Part shown: positions 1 to 4,898 of the stretch, piece after piece
How positions within the stretch are numbered: the first letter of the stretch is position 1
How the letters are laid out: every line of letters begins with the position of its first letter
From: an uncultured Haemophilus sp.
GTDB taxonomy: Bacteria; Pseudomonadota; Gammaproteobacteria; Enterobacterales; Pasteurellaceae
Assembly (NCBI GenBank): GCA_959600045.1
Contig: CAUGKJ010000076.1
Location: 1 to 5,279 of the forward strand
Reading direction: 5' to 3'
Length of the DNA: 5,279 nt
Position numbers and translations under genes: made by a program
The notes under the pieces: model-generated
Told to the model about the DNA's origin: nothing
The model's input: only the letters and a program-made list of their open reading frames with translations
Database searches by the model: none

Positions 1-283
1 GGTCTGCACCGTACATGATTTTAGAAAGGAAGTAACCTTTGATACAGTTTAAACCGCGGTTTACCTCTGCATCCGGGTCACCTTGAGTTGCGACAACTCG
101 ACCATCTTTGGTTCCTACCAATACGCTACATCCTGTACCACAGAAACGACATGGTGCTTTATCCCATTTGATGCCCATATCTTCTGCCGCATCGACCTGT
201 TTAACAGGGATGGTCATACCGGCAGCCGCTGCTGCTGCAAGCGCAGCATTGGCTTTCATAAAATCTCTACGATTAAGTTCCAT
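1..283 (-). CDS. napA: NapA, periplasmic nitrate reductase catalytic subunit (N-terminal part, cut by left edge)
   Basis: NapA reduces nitrate to nitrite in the periplasm, using a Mo-bis-MGD cofactor and one [4Fe-4S] cluster. Only the first 94 residues (of roughly 830 in the family) are present. They start at an ATG (281-283) and read without a stop to the left edge. Residues 4-10 (NRRDFMK) form a twin-arginine export motif. A long alanine run follows (13-21), and a plausible cleavage site lies around VDA-A at 30-33. After KWDKAP come the cluster cysteines C45, C48, C52 and C80 (C-x2-C-x3-C-x27-C), and the segment CRFCGTGC is characteristic of NapA. A G-rich ribosome site (GTGGGG) lies about 6 nt upstream of the ATG. 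A 63-nt gap separates it from napD, and it is probably transcribed from the napF promoter. Other molybdopterin oxidoreductases such as NasA or FdhF lack this Tat leader with this cysteine context, so the call is firm. Confidence 0.97.
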   Translation of the reverse strand, partial: MELNRRDFMKANAALAAAAAAGMTIPVKQVDAAEDMGIKWDKAPCRFCGTGCSVLVGTKDGRVVATQGDPDAEVNRGLNCIKGYFLSKIMYGAD

Positions 284-346
284 AGTTTTCCCCACTCGTT
301 GTTGAATTTTTTAGAATATACAAAATGGCATGTATACCTAAATTAT

Positions 347-610
347 TTATTTTTCATCTAAGTAATTAGAAATTAAAGACACGACAATTACTCCTGGGAT
401 ATCTTTAATTTCATCCATAAGATCCGCTAACGCTAATTGACGGTTACTTTCAAGGGTAACCACCAATTTGCCTTCTTCAGATTTTTCACCATGAATTTCA
501 GCACCTGAAATAGCTAAAATAGCTTCTTTGACTTGGCTGAGTTTTTCAGGTCTGGCTTGCACAACAATACTGCATACATACCAGTTTTCATTTTCGCTAA
601 ATTGACTCAT
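347..610 (-). CDS. napD: NapD, chaperone for maturation of NapA
   Basis: NapD is a small cytoplasmic ferredoxin-fold protein. In the family it binds the NapA twin-arginine signal peptide and delays export until the cofactor is inserted. The product here is 87 residues, the usual size. It shows the family pattern NWYVCSIVVQARPEKL near the N terminus, a central GKLVVTLES strand and a C-terminal IPGVIVVSLISNYL strand. I chose the ATG at 608-610. The frame stays open to a TTG at 623-625 that would add five residues, but the ATG places NWYVCS as in known NapD proteins. No clear Shine-Dalgarno sequence precedes either codon. The start lies inside the end of napF (14-nt overlap), so translational coupling to napF is likely. 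Its position between napF and napA matches the conserved napFDA order. Confidence 0.95.
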   Translation of the reverse strand: MSQFSENENWYVCSIVVQARPEKLSQVKEAILAISGAEIHGEKSEEGKLVVTLESNRQLALADLMDEIKDIPGVIVVSLISNYLDEK

Positions 611-1139
611 CTGTATTTGTTTCAAAATTAAGAATTTTTATTGCTTTTGTCGGGCAAACGCTTAAACAAGCACCACAACCATTACAACTTTCTAAATCTA
701 AAATAGGTTTTGCCACACCACCAAGCTGTAATCGAAAACGGATGGCATTCATCGGACAGCTATCTTGGCAACTTCGACATTCCACTCGATTTTCGGTTAG
801 GCACTGCGTTGTAATCTCAACTTTATGTGCCCAAGGCTCTTCTTCTAATGAACGAAAAATCGGTTGTTCGCAGACTAAAACACATTTTTGGCAGAAAGTG
901 CATTCGCCTTTGTCAAATTGTATTTCAGGAAAGCCACCATCGCCTTTTACGATAATTTGGGTTTCGCATACCAGTATGCAATCACCGCATCGAGTACATT
1001 TATCTGTAAAGTCTGCTTCGTTTACCGACCAAGGTGGACGGATAGCATTTATACCTTGAATTTTAGCGTTTTCAGAATGTAACGATTGTAAAAATTGCCC
1101 ACGCAATAATTGTCTGCGAGAAGGATTTTCAATCGCCAT
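597..1139 (-). CDS. napF: NapF, ferredoxin-type iron-sulfur protein of the nitrate reductase operon
   Basis: NapF is a cytoplasmic [4Fe-4S] protein, thought from work in other bacteria to interact with NapA and assist its maturation. The product has 180 residues, slightly longer than the roughly 164 of E. coli. Sixteen cysteines fall in four groups: C48/51/54/58 and C80/83/86/90 (both C-x2-C-x2-C-x3-C), C113/121/124/128 (C-x7-C-x2-C-x3-C) and C152/155/158/162 (C-x2-C-x2-C-x3-C, followed by P). The segment IRPPWS at 33-38, just ahead of the first group, is typical of NapF. An N-terminal SRRQLLRG resembles a twin-arginine motif, but no hydrophobic stretch follows, so it should not be exported. 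The ATG start has only a weak purine-rich ribosome site (AAAGAAAAA). It is the first gene of the operon and lies downstream of an FNR-like site. The gene is complete. Confidence 0.95.
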   Translation of the reverse strand: MAIENPSRRQLLRGQFLQSLHSENAKIQGINAIRPPWSVNEADFTDKCTRCGDCILVCETQIIVKGDGGFPEIQFDKGECTFCQKCVLVCEQPIFRSLEEEPWAHKVEITTQCLTENRVECRSCQDSCPMNAIRFRLQLGGVAKPILDLESCNGCGACLSVCPTKAIKILNFETNTDESI

Positions 1140-1169
1140 ATTTTTCTTTAAAGTTCGGTGTTTTCAAGG

Positions 1170-1187
1170 GGAGCATTATCGAGCTCC
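1170..1187 (-). other. Small inverted repeat in the napF upstream region
   Basis: GGAGC at 1170-1174 and GCTCC at 1183-1187 can pair around an 8-nt spacer, giving a 5-bp GC-rich stem about 30 nt upstream of the napF ATG. If transcription begins upstream of it, the repeat would be a hairpin in the 5' leader. The spacer, read on the minus strand, contains GATAAT, a 5/6 match to a -10 element, so the segment could instead be part of a promoter. The function is unknown and the repeat is short enough to be chance. Confidence 0.3.
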
Positions 1188-1196
1188 AATAACAAA

Positions 1197-1202
1197 ATAG
1201 TA
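1197..1202 (-). promoter_or_regulatory. Possible -10 element of the napF promoter
   Basis: On the minus strand this reads TACTAT, 4 of 6 matches to TATAAT. If it is the -10, transcription would start near 1190 and the FNR site would be centred at about -60.5, close to the spacing of class I FNR promoters. There is no good -35, as expected for an activator-dependent promoter. Competing candidates are TATATT at 1230-1235, which would put a -35 (TTGATC) inside the FNR box, and GATAAT at 1175-1180. The choice is unresolved from sequence. Confidence 0.3.
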
Positions 1203-1243
1203 ACTACCTAAAAGGAGTAATTTTTAAGAAATATACACTTTTC

Positions 1244-1257
1244 TTGAGGTAGATCAA
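1244..1257 (-). promoter_or_regulatory. FNR-type binding site upstream of napF
   Basis: On the minus strand the 14-mer reads TTGATCTACCTCAA. Nine of the ten conserved positions match the FNR consensus TTGATnnnnATCAA; the only mismatch is in the second half-site (CTCAA rather than ATCAA). Its centre is 111 bp upstream of the napF ATG. FNR activates nap operons under oxygen limitation in E. coli and Haemophilus relatives, so oxygen control of napFDA is the natural inference. No equally good site was seen elsewhere in the window. Confidence 0.72.
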
Positions 1258-1325
1258 GGATATTTTGAAAGGAATTTAGAAGTGTAAATAAATTGTTAAA
1301 ATATAAGTGAAAATGATTATTAAAT

Positions 1326-1344
1326 AGGGCGGATAATCCGCCCT
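1326..1344 (-). terminator. Probable Rho-independent terminator of the trmB-yggL operon
   Basis: AGGGCGG (1326-1332) pairs perfectly with CCGCCCT (1338-1344) around a 5-nt loop. It starts 18 nt after the yggL stop. On the minus strand the stem is followed by ATTTAATAAT, which is U-rich but interrupted, so termination may be incomplete. Its position between yggL and the napF regulatory region supports a role in separating the two minus-strand units. Confidence 0.72.
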
Positions 1345-1361
1345 GAAGAGTGCTTAAAATA

Positions 1362-1703
1362 TTACGCGTTTTTTGTTGGGTAATCCCACCAAATATCGAA
1401 TAATTCACTGATTTCGATTTGTTGCAATTTATTCTCTTCTAACCATTTTTGTACTAATTGGCGATGGCTTTCATCACATTTGCCGATTTTCTCTAAGCAA
1501 ACTAAGCCTTCCCAATGTAAATAGCCGCTACCTTCATAAGCTAAGCCGTTTGGTTGAATCACTTCAGCAATAAAACGATCAACGGTTTCATCGATAGTTT
1601 CGATGCTGGTTCCTTCAGCAAATTGCCAATTCACTAAAAAGCCTAATTCTTGGAATTCAGCTAAGTGAAGTTTTTTACGTTGACGTTGATTACGAGTTTT
1701 CAT
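1362..1703 (-). CDS. yggL: YggL family (DUF469) protein
   Basis: A 113-residue basic-to-acidic protein clearly of the YggL/DUF469 family. Characteristic stretches are RQRKKLHLAEFQELGF near the N terminus, GSGYLHWEGLVCLEKIGKC in the middle and ISELFDIWWDYP at the C terminus. The biochemical role is not firmly settled; the family has been linked to the large ribosomal subunit, so I give no enzyme function. The ATG at 1701-1703 is preferred because AGGAGA at 1713-1718 lies 9 nt upstream of it. An in-frame TTG at 1707-1709 would leave only 3 nt. The N-terminal KTRNQRQRKK is strongly positive, consistent with RNA or ribosome contact (inference). It follows trmB by 46-52 nt on the same strand, as in E. 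coli, and is probably co-transcribed with it and ended by the hairpin just downstream. Confidence 0.93.
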   Translation of the reverse strand: MKTRNQRQRKKLHLAEFQELGFLVNWQFAEGTSIETIDETVDRFIAEVIQPNGLAYEGSGYLHWEGLVCLEKIGKCDESHRQLVQKWLEENKLQQIEISELFDIWWDYPTKNA

Positions 1704-1712
1704 TTTCAATGT

Positions 1713-1718
1713 TCTCCT
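1713..1718 (-). promoter_or_regulatory. Ribosome binding site that decides the yggL start
   Basis: The minus strand reads AGGAGA, a strong Shine-Dalgarno sequence. It sits 9 nt before the ATG at 1703 but only 3 nt before the alternative TTG at 1709, which favours the ATG. Confidence 0.75.
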
Positions 1719-1755
1719 ATGTTAAGGTAATGGGGTATAGTCATCATCTCGATGA

Positions 1756-2502
1756 TTATTTTTTCTTAAAGTATAAATCCCACACACCGTGACCTAAGCG
1801 ATGGCCGCGCGCCTCAAATTTTGTAAGAGGACGGAAATCAGGACGTGGAATATAATCTTGTTCGGCAGTATTGATTAAGTTTTCATTGGCTGAAAGGACT
1901 TCGAGCATTTGTTCCGCATAGTTTTCCCAGTCCGTTGCCATATGAATAAAGCCATTTGGTTGTAATTTTTGAACGACTTGCTCTACAAAGTGCGGTTGAA
2001 CAATGCGGCGTTTATGATGTTTTGCTTTATGCCAAGGGTCTGGGAAGAAAAGCTGTAAACCACCTAATTCACCATCTTTCACACAATCACGTAAAATTTC
2101 AGTGGCATCATGGCAAATCACGCGAAGGTTTTTCACGCCTTTTTCTACCGCATAAGCAATACAGGCACCCACACCAGGCGTGTGCACTTCAATACCGAGA
2201 TAATTTTTATCAGGATTCGCTTCAGCCATATCCACTAGAGATTTCCCCATCCCGAAACCAATTTCTAATATAACAGGATTCGTATTGCCATAAATAGCAG
2301 CAAAATCAAAAGGGGCGTTTTGATAATCTAATCCAAGATCAGCCCAGTGATCGTTCATCATATTTTTTTGAAAATCACTTAAGCGACCCGTCCGCAACAC
2401 AAAACTACGAACTTTACGTTTATAACGACCATCTTCTGTAAATTCAGCCGTTTCAACGGTTTTACGTTTTTGATCAGCAAAGGTTTTTTGCTCTTCTGTC
2501 AT
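1756..2502 (-). CDS. trmB: TrmB, tRNA (guanine-N7-)-methyltransferase
   Basis: TrmB transfers a methyl group from S-adenosylmethionine to N7 of G46 in the variable loop of tRNAs, in the cytoplasm. The 248 residues agree with the family (239 in E. coli). Visible motifs, in order: the SAM-binding loop ILEIGFGMG at 78-86, YLGIEVH at 101-107 at the end of the second strand, the family signature [13 protein letters not shown] at 154-166, TDWENY at 190-195 and the C-terminal [17 protein letters not shown] at 227-243. The charged N-terminal 40 residues are the usual variable extension. The ATG at 2500-2502 has only a weak ribosome site. A perfect minus-strand TATAAT lies about 33 bp upstream, in the region shared with priA. 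An uptake signal core is embedded in codons for QPHF (169-172). The gene is intact, and yggL follows as the second gene of the unit. Confidence 0.97.
   Translation of the reverse strand: MTEEQKTFADQKRKTVETAEFTEDGRYKRKVRSFVLRTGRLSDFQKNMMNDHWADLGLDYQNAPFDFAAIYGNTNPVILEIGFGMGKSLVDMAEANPDKNYLGIEVHTPGVGACIAYAVEKGVKNLRVICHDATEILRDCVKDGELGGLQLFFPDPWHKAKHHKRRIVQPHFVEQVVQKLQPNGFIHMATDWENYAEQMLEVLSANENLINTAEQDYIPRPDFRPLTKFEARGHRLGHGVWDLYFKKK
1988..1996 (+). repeat. DNA uptake signal sequence core (Hin type), inside trmB
   Basis: An exact AAGTGCGGT on the plus strand, antisense to trmB. This is the 9-bp core recognised during natural transformation in Haemophilus influenzae and relatives. The downstream AT-rich segments of the extended motif are poor here. 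Confidence 0.85.
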
Positions 2503-2534
2503 GGTATTTATTCGCTCAATTAAAATTGGCGGCG

Positions 2535-2540
2535 ATTATA
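2535..2540 (-). promoter_or_regulatory. -10 element of the trmB promoter
   Basis: The minus strand reads a perfect TATAAT, which would start transcription near 2528, about 26 nt before the trmB ATG. The -35 region is weak: the best hexamer at a 16-nt spacer is CCCACA (2557-2562, 3/6). Confidence 0.6.
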
Positions 2541-2582
2541 CACTAAAAGGCAAGATTGTGGGATTTTTCCACCTAATTCCCG

Positions 2583-2588
2583 TATAAT
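2583..2588 (+). promoter_or_regulatory. -10 element of the priA promoter
   Basis: A perfect TATAAT on the plus strand would start transcription near 2595, giving a leader of about 21 nt before the priA ATG. No good -35 is present at 16-18 nt spacing. The -35 area overlaps that of the divergent trmB promoter at about 2557-2565. Confidence 0.6.
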
Positions 2589-2615
2589 AGCGAAAATTTT
2601 TAATTGTTTTTTGTT

Positions 2616-4805
2616 ATGAATATTGTCCGAGTTGCATTAGCCGTACCGCTTCCCCGATTTTTTGATTATCTCTATTCGCCCGACTTGACGCCAATTGTTG
2701 GTGGACGAGTGTTGGTGCCTTTTGGTTCGCAAAAACGAGTCGGGATCGTGGTGGATTTGCCGGCTTCTTCGGATGTAGCAAAAGAGAAGTTAAAACCAAT
2801 TATTGATGTGCTTGATGCTGACTCACTTTTTAATTCCACAACGTGGGATTGGTTAGCTTGGTCGGCTAATTATTATCGCGCTGCCTTAGGCGATGTGTTG
2901 TTTCAAGCGTTGCCAGTCAAACTCCGCAATGGTGAAAGTGCGGTTAAAAATGACCGCACTTTTTGGCGTATTACGGAACTTGGAAAACAAGCATTAGAAT
3001 CAGGCGAGCTAAAACGCGCTAAAAAACAAATTGAAGCCTTAAATTTATTGCTAATGCAAGATTTAGAAAAAGGTAACAATGAAATCAGTTCCGCAATTTG
3101 GTCAGCCCTTAAAGGCAAAGATTATGTGGAAGAGATTATTGTGCCTACTGAACAAAAAAGTTGGCAACAAGCTCTAGGGGATAATCCTTTAGTTAATCTT
3201 GATAACCGATTGACTTTAAATAAACAACAAGCCCTTGCATTTAGTCAATTGCTTTTCCAAGAAGGCTTTAATGTGTGGTTGTTAGAGGGCGTGACCGGTT
3301 CAGGTAAGACTGAAATCTATCTGCAATATATTGAAGAAGTCTTAAAGAAAGGCAAACAGGTTTTAGTGCTGGTTCCTGAAATTGGGCTTACCCCTCAGAC
3401 AGTGAGACGGTTCCAAGCTCGCTTTAATGTGGAAATTGATGTATTGCATTCCAACTTGAACGATACGCAACGCTTAAATGTCTGGGAGCGTGCAAGAACG
3501 GGGCAAAGTGCAATCGTGATCGGTACGAGATCGGCGCTTTTTACCCAATTTTCAGATCTAGGCTTAATTATTTTAGATGAAGAACATGACGGCTCGTTTA
3601 AACAGCAAGATGGTTGGCGTTATCATGCAAGAGATTTAGGCATTGTTTTAGCGCAAAAGCTCAATATCCCTATCTTATTAGGTTCTGCCACACCAAGTTT
3701 GGAAAGTGTGAATAACGTACAAAATGGTAAATATCATCATTTGGTGCTATCAAAAAGGGCTGGCAATGCGACCGCACTTCGCCAGTTTGTGATTGATTTA
3801 AAACATCAACGAATTCAAAACGGCTTATCCGAGCCGCTATTGAAACGTATGCAAGAACACTTAGAAAAAGGTAACCAAGTATTGTTATTCCTTAATCGAC
3901 GTGGATTTGCGCCTGTGTTGTTATGTCATGAATGTGGCTGGATTGATGAATGTCATCATTGCGAAAAACCTTATACTTATCACCAACATCAGCGTGTTTT
4001 ACGCTGCCATCATTGTGGCGCACAAAAAACAGTGCCGATGCAATGTGGTCATTGTGGTTCAACGCATTTAGTCACAACGGGGTTAGGCACTGAACAACTG
4101 GAGGAAACCTTAAAAGCACGTTTCCCGCAATACAATATTGCACGTATCGATCGCGATAGTACGGCGCGAAAAGGCAAGCTTGAAGGTTATTTAGAGGATA
4201 TTCAGCAAGGTAAAAGTCAGATTTTAATTGGCACACAAATGTTAGCCAAAGGACATCATTTCCCGAATGTCACTTTGGTTGCTTTAGTGAATGTGGATAA
4301 TGCCTTGTTTTCCCTTGATTTCAGAGCCGAAGAACGTTTGGCGCAGCTTTATGTACAAGTGGCTGGTCGCTCAGGCAGAGCGGAGAAACAGGGCGAAGTG
4401 GTTTTGCAGACGCACTATCCGGATCATCCGTTATTAACCACCTTGCTTGAAAAGGGCTATCAAGCCTTTGCAGAAGAAACCTTGAAGTTGCGGCATAATA
4501 TGGGCTTGCCTCCGTTTAGTTTCCAGGCATTGTTTAAAGCACAAAGTCGTCATTCTGAAGAGGCAGAAAATGCATTGTCGCAATTAGCCTCTTTCTTCTA
4601 TGAACAAAAAATAGAAGGCTTGCAAGTGTTGGGACCGAGTCCCGCACCGTTCAGCAAAAAAGCGGGGCAGTATCGTTGGCAGTTGCTATTACAACACGCT
4701 TCTCGGAAACAATTACAGGCGGCATTAAGTCGATATTCACCAGAGTTGATAAAATCTTCTCAAGTGCGGTTGATTTTAGATGTAGATCCATTGGATTTGA
4801 GTTAA
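2616..4805 (+). CDS. priA: PriA, primosomal protein N' (replication restart helicase)
   Basis: PriA is a 3'-to-5' superfamily 2 DNA helicase that recognises stalled or collapsed forks and starts primosome reassembly. The 729 residues compare with 732 in E. coli. The N-terminal 3'-DNA-binding domain spans about 1-105 (VALAVPLPRFFDYLY at its start), followed by a winged-helix region to about 175. The first helicase lobe has Walker A GVTGSGKT at 225-232 and the DEEH box at 321-324, with GSATPS at 356-361. Eight zinc-binding cysteines are all present: C437, C440, C446, C449, C464, C467, C477 and C480. The helicase motif QVAGRSGRAEKQG lies at 581-593, and the C-terminal domain fills about 625-729. 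I chose the ATG at 2616; an in-frame TTG at 2604 would add four residues. No Shine-Dalgarno sequence precedes it, only a T-rich leader. Four uptake signal cores lie within the gene. Confidence 0.98.
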   Translation: MNIVRVALAVPLPRFFDYLYSPDLTPIVGGRVLVPFGSQKRVGIVVDLPASSDVAKEKLKPIIDVLDADSLFNSTTWDWLAWSANYYRAALGDVLFQALPVKLRNGESAVKNDRTFWRITELGKQALESGELKRAKKQIEALNLLLMQDLEKGNNEISSAIWSALKGKDYVEEIIVPTEQKSWQQALGDNPLVNLDNRLTLNKQQALAFSQLLFQEGFNVWLLEGVTGSGKTEIYLQYIEEVLKKGKQVLVLVPEIGLTPQTVRRFQARFNVEIDVLHSNLNDTQRLNVWERARTGQSAIVIGTRSALFTQFSDLGLIILDEEHDGSFKQQDGWRYHARDLGIVLAQKLNIPILLGSATPSLESVNNVQNGKYHHLVLSKRAGNATALRQFVIDLKHQRIQNGLSEPLLKRMQEHLEKGNQVLLFLNRRGFAPVLLCHECGWIDECHHCEKPYTYHQHQRVLRCHHCGAQKTVPMQCGHCGSTHLVTTGLGTEQLEETLKARFPQYNIARIDRDSTARKGKLEGYLEDIQQGKSQILIGTQMLAKGHHFPNVTLVALVNVDNALFSLDFRAEERLAQLYVQVAGRSGRAEKQGEVVLQTHYPDHPLLTTLLEKGYQAFAEETLKLRHNMGLPPFSFQALFKAQSRHSEEAENALSQLASFFYEQKIEGLQVLGPSPAPFSKKAGQYRWQLLLQHASRKQLQAALSRYSPELIKSSQVRLILDVDPLDLS
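2935..2962. repeat. Inverted pair of uptake signal cores forming a hairpin inside priA
   Basis: AAGTGCGGT at 2936-2944 and its complement ACCGCACTT at 2953-2961 face each other. With one extra base pair they form a perfect 10-bp stem (2935-2944 with 2953-2962) around the 8-nt loop TAAAAATG. Five T residues (2960-2964) end the right arm, giving terminator-like geometry. Both arms are translated, as ESAV (107-110) and DRTF (113-116), in the linker between the DNA-binding and winged-helix regions of PriA. Confidence 0.88.
3771..3779 (-). repeat. DNA uptake signal sequence core (Hin type), inside priA
   Basis: An exact ACCGCACTT on the plus strand, so the core AAGTGCGGT reads on the minus strand. 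It is in frame and encodes T386-A387-L388 in the second half of the helicase domain. The extended AT tracts are only partly present. Confidence 0.83.
4762..4770 (+). repeat. DNA uptake signal sequence core (Hin type), at the 3' end of priA
   Basis: An exact AAGTGCGGT, followed by TGATTTT and later AGAT, so the first AT-rich tract of the extended uptake signal is well matched. It encodes QVRL (716-719) near the PriA C terminus. This is the best extended match of the single copies in the window. Confidence 0.88.
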
Positions 4806-4832
4806 CAAAAATTCCCTAGAAAAATGCATAGT

Positions 4833-4862
4833 TTTTCAGTAGAATTAAGCGTTTTTTATACT
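4833..4862 (+). promoter_or_regulatory. Candidate ftsN promoter
   Basis: TTTTCA (4833-4838, 4/6 to a -35) and TATACT (4857-4862, 5/6 to a -10) are separated by 18 nt. They would start transcription near 4869, about 30 nt before the ftsN GTG. The 93-bp gap after priA has no convincing terminator, so ftsN may also receive priA read-through. Confidence 0.45.
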
Positions 4863-4887
4863 CTAAGTTTAATTTATCGAATATTTT

Positions 4888-4891
4888 AGGA
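4888..4891 (+). promoter_or_regulatory. Ribosome binding site that decides the ftsN GTG start
   Basis: AGGA lies 7 nt upstream of the GTG at 4899, a good spacing. The residues after the GTG (MAHRDF) match the conserved start of FtsN (MAQRDY in E. coli), so the GTG is accepted over any internal ATG. Confidence 0.75.
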
Positions 4892-4898
4892 TTTTATC

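Noticed and set aside
83..361. Plus-strand open frames opposite napA and the napA-napD gap
   Set aside because: They run antisense to a clearly recognisable napA N terminus, and their translations look like low-complexity shadow sequence with no family resemblance.
742..1082. Plus-strand open frames opposite napF
   Set aside because: Antisense to the cysteine-rich napF gene; no family resemblance and no ribosome site of note.
1151..1159. AAGTTCGGT, a near match to the uptake signal core
   Set aside because: One mismatch at a central core position; not counted as an uptake signal.
1310..1325. AATGATTATT-like segment considered as a Fur box
   Set aside because: Too few matches to the 19-bp palindrome, and it lies downstream of a terminator, far from the likely napF promoter.
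1208..1408. Minus-strand open frame between yggL and napF
   Set aside because: It overlaps the 3' end of yggL, contains the terminator hairpin and covers the FNR box; its composition looks like random AT-rich sequence.
1743..1756. ATCATC/GATGAT inverted repeat at the trmB stop
   Set aside because: The 2-nt spacer is too small for a stable loop and the stem is AT-rich; probably chance.
3506..3514. AAGTGCAAT in priA and the similar AAGTGCATT at 896-904
   Set aside because: They share only the first six bases of the uptake core.
4819..4837. GAAAAA/TTTTTC inverted repeat after priA, considered as a terminator
   Set aside because: The stem is almost entirely A-T and no T run follows it, so termination is unlikely.
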